Positions 34,357 to 43,857 are shown, numbered from the stretch's first letter. The stretch is DNA of 64,000 nt from Cellulomonas pakistanensis (GCF_016862755.1 NZ_BONO01000003.1:62001-126000), one strand, 5' to 3'. Translations and numbers: made by a program. Notes: generated by a model from the sequence alone, not told the origin.

Positions 34357-35498
34357 GAGGGCAGCCCTCCCGCGATGTCGCGCGGGTCCGCCGCCCGCGT
34401 GCGGTGCCTGCTGTGCACGTCCGAGTCCTTCCTGGTCGGGCCGCCGGCGGCGGCCTCGGGTCCTGCGCCCCATCGCAGCACGGCCGCGGGCGATCCGGGC
34501 CGGAAGCCGTAGACCGCCGCGAGCCGGGCCCGGGTGAGCGCCTCGTACGCCGGGATCCGCGCCGACACCCGCGGCGCGGGCCGGTACCCGTCGAGCACCG
34601 CCACCCGCACCGCCACCGCGCGGTCGGGCGCGCAGACGCCCTGGTGCGCGCGCAGCTCGAGGTGCACGAGGAGGTTCGCGACGTCGAGCGCGGCCTCCCC
34701 CGCCGCGGCGAGGTCGAAGTCGAGCAGCCCCACGCGCCCGCGGTCGTCGACGAGCACCTGCTTGTCGTGCAGGTCGCGGTGCACGGGCACGAGCGGCCCG
34801 GCCCCCGCCGGCGGCGGCGCGGGCGCCTCTCCCACCGGCACGCCGTGGGCGCGGGCGAGCCCACGCCAGCGTGCGAGCACGGCCGCCTCCGCGGCCGCGT
34901 CGTGCACCCGGGCGCCGGGCGGCAGCGGGGACGCGTGCAGGACGGCGAGCGCGCGCCCCAGCTCCCGCGCGGCCGGTGCCGGGTCGACCGCGGGGTCGGC
35001 GAGCAGGGCGTGCAGGGTGCGGCCGGGCAGCGCCCGGGTGGTGACCACGCCGTCCACCTCGTCGACGTCCAGCACGGTGGGCACCCGCAGCCCGGTCGCG
35101 GCCGCGGCGGCCGCCGACGCGACCAGGTCGGCGACGGCCGCGGACCGGACCACCTTGGCGTAGGAGCCGTCGCCGAGCCGCACGACGGCCCGGCGCTCGG
35201 GCCGGTGCGCGACGAGACGTGCGCCCGGCCGCGCGAGGACGCGGGCCAGCGCGGGCAGCCGGCGGTCGGCGCCGCGAGGCTGCAGGACCACCCGCCCGGC
35301 CGCCCGCGCCGGGTCGCCGGTCCCGGCCGCCACCCGGGCCGCGCGCCCCGCGTCGGCGAACCACTGGCCGGCGACCGCGGACCCACCGCCGTCGGGCACG
35401 AGCTCGAGGAGCAGGTGCTCCGCGCCGCGCGGCCAGGCGCGCCGCAGCCGGAGCCCGTGCGCCGCGGCGACGGCGCCCACCTCGGCGAGCGCGCTCAC
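34353..35498 (-). CDS. phosphotransferase with aminoglycoside/sugar-kinase-like fold (kinase B)
   Basis: A 381-residue protein. The catalytic loop reads HRDLHDKQVLV, with Gln where most APH-fold kinases have Asn, as in maltokinases. The metal-binding Asp is in LLDFDLAAAGEAALDVANLL. The N-terminal lobe (1-120) is divergent. It is the second of two tandem APH-fold genes, sharing GTGA overlaps with both neighbours. The substrate is not recognisable; the glycosyltransferase and exporter context suggests a sugar or a glycolipid head group. No drug resistance role is implied. Confidence 0.75.
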   Translation of the reverse strand: MSALAEVGAVAAAHGLRLRRAWPRGAEHLLLELVPDGGGSAVAGQWFADAGRAARVAAGTGDPARAAGRVVLQPRGADRRLPALARVLARPGARLVAHRPERRAVVRLGDGSYAKVVRSAAVADLVASAAAAAATGLRVPTVLDVDEVDGVVTTRALPGRTLHALLADPAVDPAPAARELGRALAVLHASPLPPGARVHDAAAEAAVLARWRGLARAHGVPVGEAPAPPPAGAGPLVPVHRDLHDKQVLVDDRGRVGLLDFDLAAAGEAALDVANLLVHLELRAHQGVCAPDRAVAVRVAVLDGYRPAPRVSARIPAYEALTRARLAAVYGFRPGSPAAVLRWGAGPEAAAGGPTRKDSDVHSRHRTRAADPRDIAGGLPS

Positions 35499-36793
35499 GC
35501 GGGCGCTCCCGCGAGCTGCCGCTCGGCGAGCCCCAGCACCCGCTCCGTCTGCTCGGGCCACAGCGGGCTGCACGAGCGGAACGGCTCGACCGCGCGGCGC
35601 AGCAGCCCGCCGGCCGCGTGGGCGCGCAGCCGGGCCGGGTCGACCGGGCCGTCGTACCCGGCGAGCAGCGCCGGCGCCTGGGACCCGGCGTCGGCCGGGA
35701 GGGCACCCAGGACGGCGGCGGCGTGCAGGGCCGCGACGCCGCTGCCGAGGTCCAGGGCCGGTTCGGCGGCGGTCGCCGCGTCCAGGTCGACGAGGCCGGT
35801 CCGGCCGTCGGGTCCGACCACCACCTGGTCGACGGAGAAGTCGCCGTGCGCGGTGACGGCGGGGGCGGGGCCGGCGGCCAGCGCCGCGGCGACCCGGTCG
35901 GCGAGCGCGGAGGCCCGGGCCCCGAGCCCGGGCACCAGGCGGGCGACCGCGGCCGCCGCGCTCGTGAGGTCCGCCGCGTCCGCGCCCGGGCCGCGCCCGG
36001 GGAGCGCCCCGGGCGGGCGGCGGTGCAGCGCGGCCAGCGCCGCGCCCGCCGCGGCCAACCCGTCGGCGGCCGCGCGCCCGTCGGCAGCCGCCGGCCCGCC
36101 GGCGGCTGCCCCGGCTGCCGCGAGCGCGTCGTGCAGGGAGGTCCCCGGCAGCCAGGTCCACGCGACGAGCCCGCCGTCGGGGTCGGCGCCGCGCAGCACG
36201 GGCGTCCACGCCGCCGCGGCGCCCGGCTCGGCCCCGGGCGTGCCCGCCGTCGGCTCCCCCGCCGCCAGGGCGCGCGCCGCCGCCACGACCGCGCGGGCCT
36301 CGTCCGGGCGGTGCACGCGCAGCACCACGGGCGGCCCGCCCACCGGCGTCAGCAGACCGACCCACCGGCGCTGGGGCTTGTGGGTGAGCGGCGCGAGCGT
36401 GGCGCCCGCCAGGTCGACCCCGGGCAGCAGCCCGCCCAGCGCCCCGGGCAGGTCGCGCGCGATGCGGGCCAGGGCGGGCAGGTCGCGGTCGGCGGGCGGG
36501 CGGGCGACGACGACGCGCGCGGCGGGGTCGACGGCGAGCAGGCTGCCCGGGGGCGCCTTCCGCACCGTCTTGTCCAGCTTGGGCGCGGCGTCGGCCGCGA
36601 CGGTCAGGGCGAAGGCCCGGTGCCCGTCGACGTCGAGCGCCAGCGCGCACGCGACGCCCGGCTTGTAGCGCAGGTAGCGGCGGCGCACGGGCGAGCCCAG
36701 GCGCTCGGCGAGGGCGTCGTCGTCGAGGAGCACCGCGAGGCCCGGCAGGTCGCGGTCGCGCGCGACGAGGGTCGCGTCACCGGGCGACAGCAT
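35495..36793 (-). CDS. phosphotransferase with aminoglycoside/sugar-kinase-like fold (kinase A)
   Basis: A 432-residue protein. The catalytic loop is HGDFSVDQVVV and the metal-binding Asp is in GLVDLDAATAAEPALDLG. Gln again replaces the usual Asn. The N-terminal region includes RRRYLRYKPGVACALAL, an R-Y-K-P-G segment typical of a nucleotide-lobe lysine motif in distant APH kinases. An Ala/Gly-rich insertion lies around 225-250. It overlaps the ABC exporter gene by 17 bases and the next kinase by GTGA. The two kinases are only distantly related to each other, so they probably act on different substrates or steps. Confidence 0.75.
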   Translation of the reverse strand: MLSPGDATLVARDRDLPGLAVLLDDDALAERLGSPVRRRYLRYKPGVACALALDVDGHRAFALTVAADAAPKLDKTVRKAPPGSLLAVDPAARVVVARPPADRDLPALARIARDLPGALGGLLPGVDLAGATLAPLTHKPQRRWVGLLTPVGGPPVVLRVHRPDEARAVVAAARALAAGEPTAGTPGAEPGAAAAWTPVLRGADPDGGLVAWTWLPGTSLHDALAAAGAAAGGPAAADGRAAADGLAAAGAALAALHRRPPGALPGRGPGADAADLTSAAAAVARLVPGLGARASALADRVAAALAAGPAPAVTAHGDFSVDQVVVGPDGRTGLVDLDAATAAEPALDLGSGVAALHAAAVLGALPADAGSQAPALLAGYDGPVDPARLRAHAAGGLLRRAVEPFRSCSPLWPEQTERVLGLAERQLAGAPA

Positions 36794-38579
36794 CGCGACC
36801 CTCCCGCTCCGCCTCGCGCGCCGGCGCCGCCGCGCGCGCCTGCGCCACCTCGCGCGCCCGGCCGTCCTCGACCCGGACCACCCGGTCGCAGTCCCGGGCG
36901 GCGTCGAGGTCGTGCGTGATGACGAACGTGGTGCGGCCGCGGGTGAGCCGGCCGAGCGCCGCCACCACCTCGGCCTCGGTCTCCCCGTCCAGCCCGGTCA
37001 GCGCCTCGTCGAGGATCACGACCGGCGCGTCCCGGAGCGCGGCGCGGGCGATCGCGATGCGCTGGCGCTGCCCGCCCGACAGGGTCGACCCGCGCTCCCC
37101 GACCACGGTGTCGTACCCCCGCGGCAGCCGGCGGACGAACCCGTCGGCGCCCGCGAGCCGCGCGGCGGCGACGACCTCCTCCTCCGTCGCCCCGGGCCGG
37201 CCGTAGGCGATGTTGTCGCGGATCGACGTCGCGAACAGCACGCTCTCCTGCAGGACGACCGCGACCTGCTCGCGGACCGAGTCGATGGTGAGGTCCCGCA
37301 CGTCGTGGCCGTCGAGCAGCACCCGCCCGTCGTCCGGGTCCCGCAGCCGGGACAGCAGGGACACCAGGCTCGACTTGCCCGAGCCGGACGGGCCGACCAC
37401 CGCCACCCGCTCCCCGGGTCGCACGGTCAGGTCGAGCCCCCGGAGCACCGGGTGCCCCGGCGCGTAGGACAGGTGCACGCCCTCGAACCGCACGTCCCCG
37501 CGGAACCGCGGCGCCGGGCGGGCCCAGCTGCGATCGACCAGGTCGGGCCGGGTCTGCAGCACGTCCACGATCCGCTCGCCGGACGCGGCGGCCTTCGCGA
37601 TCCGCCCGGTGTACTTGGCGATGTCGCGCAGCGGCTTGAACGCGGTCTTGAGGTAGGTGAGGAACACGACGAGCTCGCCCGGCGTGAGCGCGCCGGCCAG
37701 GACCCGCTGCGCGCCGACGTAGAGCACGACGCCGGTGGCGAGCCCCACGAGGGCGTCCGTCGTCCGCTCCAGGCCCGCCGACAGCTTCTTCGCCTGCACG
37801 CCCTCGGTCAGGCTGCGCTCGTTGTCGCCGCCGAACGCCTCCTGCATCGGCCGCTCCAGGCTGTACGCCTGCACGACCTTCATGGACGACAGCGACTCCG
37901 TCGCGAGCGACGCGAGCGCCCCCTCCGCCTTCCGCTGGCCGCGGGACACGGCGGAGATGCGCCGAGTCAGCCGCACGCCGCTCACCGCGAACAGGGGGAA
38001 CACCAGCAGCACGACGAGCGCGAGCTGCAGGTCGAGCACGGCGATCACGACGAGCATCCCGACGAGCGTGACGACGTTGCCCAGCAGCGGCAGCAGCGCG
38101 GTGACGGTCGCCTCCTGCAGGCGGCCGACGTCGCCGGTGACCCGGGTGACCAGGTCGCCGGTGCGGGAGGAGTCGTGGAACGCCAGGCTGAGCCGGTGCA
38201 GGTGGGCGTACACCTCGGCGCGGACCCGGGTGAGCACCCGGTTGCCCGCCAGGGCGAACGCGACGGTCATCAGGTACGACGCCGCGGCGCGCAGCAGCAC
38301 GACCACGACGACGCCGACCGAGGCGAGCAGGAGCAGCGTGCCGAGGTCGTCCGGCCGCCGGACCGCGAGGTCCGCCCCGGCCGCGACGACGACCGCGTCG
38401 AGCACCCACTTGAGCGGCCACGGCTCGAGCAGCCGCATCGCGACCTCGGCCAGCAGCGCCGCGCCGCCGCCCGCGATCAGCGTCCGCTGCTCGCGGATGT
38501 GCGGCCGCAGCTGGCGCAGGGTGCGGCGCAGGCCGGGCACCGCCTCGCGCAGGCCCGCCGGGCGCTCGCGCCCGCTCAC
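36777..38579 (-). CDS. ABC exporter, fused membrane and ATPase domains (ABCB/MsbA type)
   Basis: A 600-residue half-transporter. Six membrane helices lie in about 35-330, with the coupling-helix-like LSLAFHDSSRTGDLVTRVTGDVGRLQ. The ATPase has Walker A GPSGSGKSS, signature LSGGQRQRI, Walker B VVILDEALTGLD and switch His in VITHD. A 30-residue Ala/Arg/Glu-rich tail follows. Such homodimers flip lipids or lipid-linked glycans. It is embedded between glycosyltransferases and kinases with a GTGA overlap on its 5' side, so it probably exports the product of this operon. Confidence 0.93.
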   Translation of the reverse strand: MSGRERPAGLREAVPGLRRTLRQLRPHIREQRTLIAGGGAALLAEVAMRLLEPWPLKWVLDAVVVAAGADLAVRRPDDLGTLLLLASVGVVVVVLLRAAASYLMTVAFALAGNRVLTRVRAEVYAHLHRLSLAFHDSSRTGDLVTRVTGDVGRLQEATVTALLPLLGNVVTLVGMLVVIAVLDLQLALVVLLVFPLFAVSGVRLTRRISAVSRGQRKAEGALASLATESLSSMKVVQAYSLERPMQEAFGGDNERSLTEGVQAKKLSAGLERTTDALVGLATGVVLYVGAQRVLAGALTPGELVVFLTYLKTAFKPLRDIAKYTGRIAKAAASGERIVDVLQTRPDLVDRSWARPAPRFRGDVRFEGVHLSYAPGHPVLRGLDLTVRPGERVAVVGPSGSGKSSLVSLLSRLRDPDDGRVLLDGHDVRDLTIDSVREQVAVVLQESVLFATSIRDNIAYGRPGATEEEVVAAARLAGADGFVRRLPRGYDTVVGERGSTLSGGQRQRIAIARAALRDAPVVILDEALTGLDGETEAEVVAALGRLTRGRTTFVITHDLDAARDCDRVVRVEDGRAREVAQARAAAPAREAEREGRDAVAR

Positions 38580-39730
38580 CGGGCCACCCCAGCGAGCCGG
38601 GCGTGCGCCAGGGTGCGCTCGACCACCGCGCGCCAGGTGTGCCGCTCCTCGGCGGCCCGGCGGCCCTCGGCCGCGAGCCGCGCGCGACCCGGCGCGTCGG
38701 CCCGCAGGTCCGCGAGCGCCGCGGCGAGCGCCCCGGCGTCGCCCGGCGGGACGAGCGCCCCGAGCCGGCCGCCCCCCAGCGCGCCCGGCACCTGGCCGAC
38801 GGCGCTCGCGACCACGGGCACCCCGGCGGCGAGGTACTCGTAGAGCTTGAGCGGCGAGAAGTACAGGCCGGGCAGGTCCGGGTACGGCGCCGCGGCGACG
38901 TCCATCCGGTGCAGCTGCGGCAGGACCTCGGCCGGCGCGAGCGCGCCGGTGAACGCGACGTGCGGCCCCGCGGCGGCGCGCAGCGCGGGCCCGCACGGCC
39001 CGTCGCCCACGACCAGCAGGCGCCACGACGCGTCGCGCGCGTGCAGCCGGTCGACGGCGCGCAGCAGGACGTCGACGCCGTGCCACTCCTTGAGCGTCCC
39101 CACGAACCCGACGGTGAACTCCGCGGCGTCCGCGGGCCGCGCCGGCAGCCCCGACGGCACGACGCGGTCCGTGTCGACCCCGTTCGGCAGCACGACGACC
39201 CGCTCCGGGTACGCGGACGTCGCCCGGGCCCAGTCCGCCACCGCGTCGCTCACGCACACGACGACCGGCGCCGCGGACAGCGCGGCGCGGGCCACGGCCT
39301 CCGCGCCCGCGCGGTCGACGAGCTCGCGGTGCGCGGCCTGCTCCTCGACGAGCGGGGCGTTGACCTCCAGCACCGCGGGCACGCCGCGCCCGGCGGCCCA
39401 GGCCGTGGCGGTGCGCCCCCACAGGGCGTACCGCTCGTAGACGAGGTCGAGGGGCGGCAGCGCGCCGAGGACCTCCGCGACGGCCCGGTCGGCGGCCCGG
39501 GCGGCGCGCTCCCGCTCCGCCGCGGGTGCGCGGCCCACCTCGGGCAGCCGGTGCACCCGCACGCCCGCGAGGTCGGGGGCCGGCTCGCCGCCGGTGCGCG
39601 CGCACACCAGGTGCACCTCCGCGCCGCGGCGCACGAGCTCCCGGAGCACGGCCTGGACGTGGACCGACGCCCCCTTGCGGCCGAACACCGGGATGCCCGG
39701 GTCGGTGCAGACGTAGGCGACCCGGATCAC
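38576..39730 (-). CDS. glycosyltransferase, GT4 (GT-B fold), second
   Basis: A 384-residue GT-B enzyme. The N-terminal domain starts VIRVAYVCTDPGIPVFGRKGASVHVQAVLREL. The C-terminal donor domain contains FVGTLKEWHGVDVLLRA, VVGDGP and the E-x7-E-like SPLKLYEYLAAGVPVVAS. It adds a sugar from a nucleotide donor, probably to a lipid-linked or polyphosphate-linked acceptor. It shares GTGA overlaps with the preceding GT4 and the following exporter gene. Acceptor and donor are unknown. Confidence 0.9.
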   Translation of the reverse strand: MIRVAYVCTDPGIPVFGRKGASVHVQAVLRELVRRGAEVHLVCARTGGEPAPDLAGVRVHRLPEVGRAPAAERERAARAADRAVAEVLGALPPLDLVYERYALWGRTATAWAAGRGVPAVLEVNAPLVEEQAAHRELVDRAGAEAVARAALSAAPVVVCVSDAVADWARATSAYPERVVVLPNGVDTDRVVPSGLPARPADAAEFTVGFVGTLKEWHGVDVLLRAVDRLHARDASWRLLVVGDGPCGPALRAAAGPHVAFTGALAPAEVLPQLHRMDVAAAPYPDLPGLYFSPLKLYEYLAAGVPVVASAVGQVPGALGGGRLGALVPPGDAGALAAALADLRADAPGRARLAAEGRRAAEERHTWRAVVERTLAHARLAGVAR

Positions 39731-40944
39731 GCGGGCACCGCCTCGTGCTCGCCGGCGAACAGCGCCCGGAGCCGGACCGCCTGCCGCCGGACGTCGAACT
39801 CCTCCTCGACCAGGGCGCGGGCGCCCGTGGCCAACCGGCTCCGCAGCGCTCCGTCCTCGAGCAGCCGCCGCAGCGCCGCGGCGAGCCGGGCGGCGTCGCG
39901 CTCCGGGACCAGCAGCCCCGTGACGTCGTGCCGCACGGCCTCGGGGATGCCGGTCACCGGCGTGGTGACGCACGGGGTGCCGAGCGCCATCGCCTCCAGC
40001 AGCACGGTGGGCAGCCCGTCCCGGTTGCCGTCGGCCCCGACGACGCAGGGCGCCGCGAACACGCTCGCGGACTGCACGACCTCCCGCACCCGGCCCTGGG
40101 GCAGCGCCCCGCGCAGCCGGACGACGTCCCCGAGCCCGAGCCGGTCGACCTGCTCGCGCAGCGCGCCCTCGCACGGCCCGGTGCCGACCAGCTCGACCCG
40201 GAACGGGACGCCGTCCGCGGCCAGCAGCGCCGCCGCGTCCAGCAGGGTGTCGAAGCCCTTCTTCTCGACGAGCCGGCCGACCGCCGCGACGACGGGCCGC
40301 CGGTCGACCGGGTCCGCGAACCGGAACGCCCCCAGGTCGAGCCCGTTGTAGACGCGCTGCAGGCGGGACGTCGCGGGCCCGTGGGCGCGGCGCAGGTGCG
40401 CCACGTTGTAGTCGCTGACCGTGACCACCCCGGCGGCGTCGCGCAGCTTGCGGCGCAGGTCCTCGGGGTCGACGTCCTCGTGGAAGATGTCCTTGGCGTG
40501 CGCCGTGAAGCTGTAGGGCACGTCCGCGAGCCGGGCCGCGAGGCGGGCGACGGTCGTGGCGACGGACGCGAAGTGCGCGTGCACGTGGCCGATCCCCCGC
40601 CGGCGGACCTCGACGGCCACCTCCAGTGCCTGCACGGCGTCGGCCACGTCGGCCGACAGCAGCTCGTCCAGGCACCCGGCCAGCCCGGGCAGCTCGGCGC
40701 GCGCGGCGGCGAGCGCGGCCCACACGTCGGCGGCCCGCAGCCCGCTCGACCGGACGTACGTCACCGGGGCGCGCACCGCGGCGAGCTGCTCGTGGAACCG
40801 CCCGTCGACCGGGGCGCGCAGCGAGAACACGTCGACCCGCTCGCCGGCGGCCTCGACGGCGAGCAGCTCGTTGACCACGAACGTCTCGGAGAACCGCGGG
40901 TACATCTTCAGCACGTACGCGGTGCGGCGCTCAGACGGCGACAT
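39727..40944 (-). CDS. glycosyltransferase, GT4 (GT-B fold), first
   Basis: A 405-residue GT-B enzyme. The N-terminus YVLKMYPRFSETFVVNELLAVEAAG is that of colanic-acid/exopolysaccharide-type GT4 enzymes. It also has HVHAHFASVATTVARLAARL and YSFTAHAKDIF. The donor domain has AVGRLVEKKGFDTLLDA, LVGTGP and GLPTVLLEAMALGTPCVTT. It overlaps the upstream glycosyltransferase gene by 14 bases and the next by GTGA. It probably acts in the same pathway as its two neighbours. Confidence 0.92.
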   Translation of the reverse strand: MSPSERRTAYVLKMYPRFSETFVVNELLAVEAAGERVDVFSLRAPVDGRFHEQLAAVRAPVTYVRSSGLRAADVWAALAAARAELPGLAGCLDELLSADVADAVQALEVAVEVRRRGIGHVHAHFASVATTVARLAARLADVPYSFTAHAKDIFHEDVDPEDLRRKLRDAAGVVTVSDYNVAHLRRAHGPATSRLQRVYNGLDLGAFRFADPVDRRPVVAAVGRLVEKKGFDTLLDAAALLAADGVPFRVELVGTGPCEGALREQVDRLGLGDVVRLRGALPQGRVREVVQSASVFAAPCVVGADGNRDGLPTVLLEAMALGTPCVTTPVTGIPEAVRHDVTGLLVPERDAARLAAALRRLLEDGALRSRLATGARALVEEEFDVRRQAVRLRALFAGEHEAVPA

Positions 40945-42205
40945 CGGCGAGCTCCAGCGGTCGGGCGGCGCCGGCGGGGCCGGCCGCGATCAGGTCGGCG
41001 GCGAGGCGGGGCACGCGCGCCAGGCCGTCCAGGTCCACCGGGCGGCCGGCGACCGGGGCCGGGCGCGCGGCGGCGCGCAGCCACGCGCCGAGCCGGTCCG
41101 CGTCCGCCTCCTCGGGGGCGAGGACGTCGACCAGGCCCACCCGCTCGAGGCTGCGGGCGCGCAGCATCTGCTCGGCCCGGGGTGTGGTGCGCGGGACGAG
41201 GAGCGTGCGGCGCCCCGCGGCCAGGAGCTCGCAGACGCTGTTGTACCCCGCCATCGACACCACGGCCGACGCGCCGGCGACGAACCGGTCCGCGTCGGGG
41301 ACGAACTCCAGCACCGCGAGGTCGGGGCGCCCCTCGGCCGCCCGCCGCAGCGCCTCCCGCGACTCGCGCCGCATGTACGGCCCGGTGAGCAGGACACCCC
41401 CGTGGCCCGCGGGCAGCGGCGCGCGCGCGAACGCCTCCGCCAGCTCGCGCCCGTCCTGCCCGCCGCCGACCAGGCACAGCACGTACGGCTCGGCCGGCGG
41501 GCGGACCCGGGCCGAGGGCCGGGACCGCACCACGGTGCCGGCGCCGCGGCCCCGGGCGAGGTAGCCGGTGTACGCGACCTTGGCGGCGACCGCGGCGGGC
41601 AGCCGGCACTCGGCCACCAGGTCGTACACCGCGCGGTCCCCGTACACCCAGACCGCGTCGTACAGGTCGCGGACCGTCTCGGTCGTCCGGGACGCGGCCC
41701 ACTCCCGGCGGGCCACCTCCGGTGTGTCCAGCACCTCGCGCAGCCCGAGGACGACGGCGGTGCCGGTGCCGCGCAGCGCGGCGAGCGCCGCGTCGAGCTC
41801 GCCGTCGACGCCCCGGGCGACCTTGTCCACCACGAGCAGGTCCGGCGCGAACGCAGACAGCGCCGCGGCGAGGATCCGCGAGCGCAGCCCGATGACCTCG
41901 GGCAGCGTCGAGCCGAGGGTCCGCGCCGCGTACCGGCCGCGGCCGTCCTTGCGCAGCGTCGGCAGCGTGACGACGTCGGTGCGGGGCGGCAGCGGCAGCC
42001 CGGTCGCCTCCGGCGCGCCGGTCAGGAGCAGGACGTCGGTGGCCGGGTCGTCGGCGACGAGCGCGGCCGCCAGGGCGATGTTGCGGCGGATGTGCCCCAG
42101 CCCCTGCGTGTCGTGCGAGTACAGGGCGATCCGGCGGGGACGCCCGGCGGGCCGCGCGGGCCCCCGGCGCTCGCCGGACGGCTCGGTCAGGGGGGAGCTG
42201 GCCAC
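40931..42205 (-). CDS. MurG/GT28-like predicted glycosyltransferase
   Basis: A 424-residue protein. The opening IALYSHDTQGLGHIRRNIALAAALV and the later CLVGGGQDGRELAEAF and SMAGYNSVCELLAAGRRTLLVPRTTPRAEQMLRA are those of the MurG-like GT-B family of predicted glycosyltransferases. The GTG at 42205 was chosen because GGAGG (42210-42214) lies just upstream. An ATG at 42271 has no ribosome site. A 98-base gap separates it from the sensor kinase gene; all later genes overlap. It is the first biosynthetic gene of the operon. Confidence 0.85.
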   Translation of the reverse strand: MASSPLTEPSGERRGPARPAGRPRRIALYSHDTQGLGHIRRNIALAAALVADDPATDVLLLTGAPEATGLPLPPRTDVVTLPTLRKDGRGRYAARTLGSTLPEVIGLRSRILAAALSAFAPDLLVVDKVARGVDGELDAALAALRGTGTAVVLGLREVLDTPEVARREWAASRTTETVRDLYDAVWVYGDRAVYDLVAECRLPAAVAAKVAYTGYLARGRGAGTVVRSRPSARVRPPAEPYVLCLVGGGQDGRELAEAFARAPLPAGHGGVLLTGPYMRRESREALRRAAEGRPDLAVLEFVPDADRFVAGASAVVSMAGYNSVCELLAAGRRTLLVPRTTPRAEQMLRARSLERVGLVDVLAPEEADADRLGAWLRAAARPAPVAGRPVDLDGLARVPRLAADLIAAGPAGAARPLELADVAV

Positions 42206-42303
42206 GTCGCCTCCAGGGCTGTCGGGCACCGCGGTGCGGTGCGTGCACCCCCGAGACTCGCCGTCGACCATGGGGCGACCATGAGCCGGCCGTGAGAGAA
42301 CCC
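42206..42303 (-). promoter_or_regulatory. gap between kinase and glycosyltransferase genes with CTCAT-type half-sites
   Basis: This is the only sizeable gap in the operon. It contains CATGAG (42280-42285) and CCCTCATG (42301-42308) next to TGAGAG (42293-42298). These resemble the halves of the palindrome at 44315-44334 upstream of the first gene. An internal promoter or second regulator site is possible but unproven. Confidence 0.35.
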
Positions 42304-43857
42304 TCATGCGCGGTCGCCGCGGTCGTGCTCGGCGCGCCCCCGGGCGCGGCCCGACCGCTTGGCCGGCAGCACCAGCCGGAAGGTCGACCCGCGGCCGACC
42401 TCGCTGTCCAGGCGCACCTGCCCGCCGTGCCCCTCGACGACGGCCATGACGATCGCGAGGCCGAGCCCGTGCCCGTCGGACCGCCGGGGCTGCGCCGTCG
42501 CGCGGGCGAACCGCTCGAAGATGCGGTCCCGGTCCACCTCGGCGACACCCTCGCCCTCGTCCCGGACCCAGATGTGCACGTGGTCGCCGTCCCGCGACGC
42601 GCCCAGGGCGATGACCTGGCCGGGCGTCGTGTGCTGGACCGCGTTCTGCGCGAGCTGCGTGAGGGCCTGGGTGAGCCGCTGCGGGTCGGCCTCCAGGTCG
42701 GACGGCACCGCCCCGTCGTAGACCCATTCGCGGTCGGCGAGCGCGGACACCTTGGCGAACACGTCCGGCAGCAGCGTCTGCACGGCCACCGTGCGGTGGT
42801 CGATGAAGTCGGGCCGCTCCGAGCGGCTCAGCAGCAGCAGGTCGTGCACGAGCCGGGCCATCCGGTCCAGCTCGTCGAGGACGAGCGCGACGGTCTCCTC
42901 GCGGTCGGCCGGGTCGTCCGTCATGACCTCGAGGTGGCCGCGCACGATGGTGATCGGCGTGCGCAGCTCGTGCCCCGCGTCGCTGACGAAGTCGCGCTGG
43001 GAGGCGAGCGCGCGCTCCACGCGGTCGAGCATCTCGTTGAACGTCTGCCCGAGCTCCGCGATCTCGTCGGAGCCGGACACCGGCATGCGCGCGGACAGGT
43101 CGTTCTCGTGGATGGCGCGGGCGGTCTCGACCGCCCGGCGCAGCGGCGCGAGCAGGCGGCCCGCGACCACGTACGCGGCGACGGACACCACCGCGAGCAG
43201 CGCCAGCAGGGCCAGGCCGATCCGCCCCATCGTCGTGTCGACGCGGGCCAGGCGGTCCTCGGTGAACTCCGCGACGACGAACACGCCCTGGATGCTCGGC
43301 TGCTGGGTCGCCGGGTCGGTGCCGACCACGGGCACCGCGAGGTACTCGACCGGCCCCGCGGACGACTCCAGGTGGCCGCGGCGCGGCTCCGTCAGCCCGC
43401 GCACCTCCCGGACGAACGCGGGGTCCGCCGTCAGCTGCGCCGGCGGGCTCGCGCTCGTCAGGTACGGGTCGCCGGCCACGAACGCGTAGAGCGCCTCGTC
43501 CTCCGCGGTCGCGTTGCGCTCGAAGAACGTGTCGAAGATCGCCCGCAGGTCGCCCGCGAACGGCAGGCCCGTGCTCGGGTCGTTGCCCCCCACGAGCCGC
43601 TGCAGCTCCTCGACCTCCTGGGTCAGGTCCGTCTCGACGCCCTCGCGGATGCCCTCCACGAGCACGGTGCGCGCCGCGAACCCCGCGACGAGCAGCGACG
43701 TGGCCAGCAGGAGGATGTACGCGACGAGGATGCGGGTGCGGGTGCTGCGCAGGCGCGGGACCAGCCGACGCCACCGGAACCGGGGTCGCCGGCTCGCCAC
43801 CGGGACCCCCTCGGTCGGCGGGGCCGCGGCGCGCTCAGTCGTCGCCTGCTCCGTCAT
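42304..43857 (-). CDS. sensor histidine kinase
   Basis: A 517-residue kinase. Membrane helix 1 is at about 40-65, followed by an extracellular sensor of about 125 residues and helix 2 (IGLALLALLAVVSVAAYVVAGRL). Then come HAMP, a HisKA domain with H296 in SDAGHELRTPIT, and an ATPase domain with NAVQH, DEGEGV, FERFARA and GHGLGLAIV. Start 43857 overlaps the stop region of the small acidic gene by 23 bases. The paired regulator is probably the OmpR-type protein at the far end of the operon. The signal may be envelope-related, as the output genes are glycan genes. Confidence 0.9.
   Translation of the reverse strand: MTEQATTERAAAPPTEGVPVASRRPRFRWRRLVPRLRSTRTRILVAYILLLATSLLVAGFAARTVLVEGIREGVETDLTQEVEELQRLVGGNDPSTGLPFAGDLRAIFDTFFERNATAEDEALYAFVAGDPYLTSASPPAQLTADPAFVREVRGLTEPRRGHLESSAGPVEYLAVPVVGTDPATQQPSIQGVFVVAEFTEDRLARVDTTMGRIGLALLALLAVVSVAAYVVAGRLLAPLRRAVETARAIHENDLSARMPVSGSDEIAELGQTFNEMLDRVERALASQRDFVSDAGHELRTPITIVRGHLEVMTDDPADREETVALVLDELDRMARLVHDLLLLSRSERPDFIDHRTVAVQTLLPDVFAKVSALADREWVYDGAVPSDLEADPQRLTQALTQLAQNAVQHTTPGQVIALGASRDGDHVHIWVRDEGEGVAEVDRDRIFERFARATAQPRRSDGHGLGLAIVMAVVEGHGGQVRLDSEVGRGSTFRLVLPAKRSGRARGRAEHDRGDRA

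Noticed and set aside
36777-38579. Drug-efflux pump as the specific role of the ABC exporter
   Set aside because: Sequence cannot separate drug from lipid/glycan export; the operon context favours a glycan or lipid substrate.
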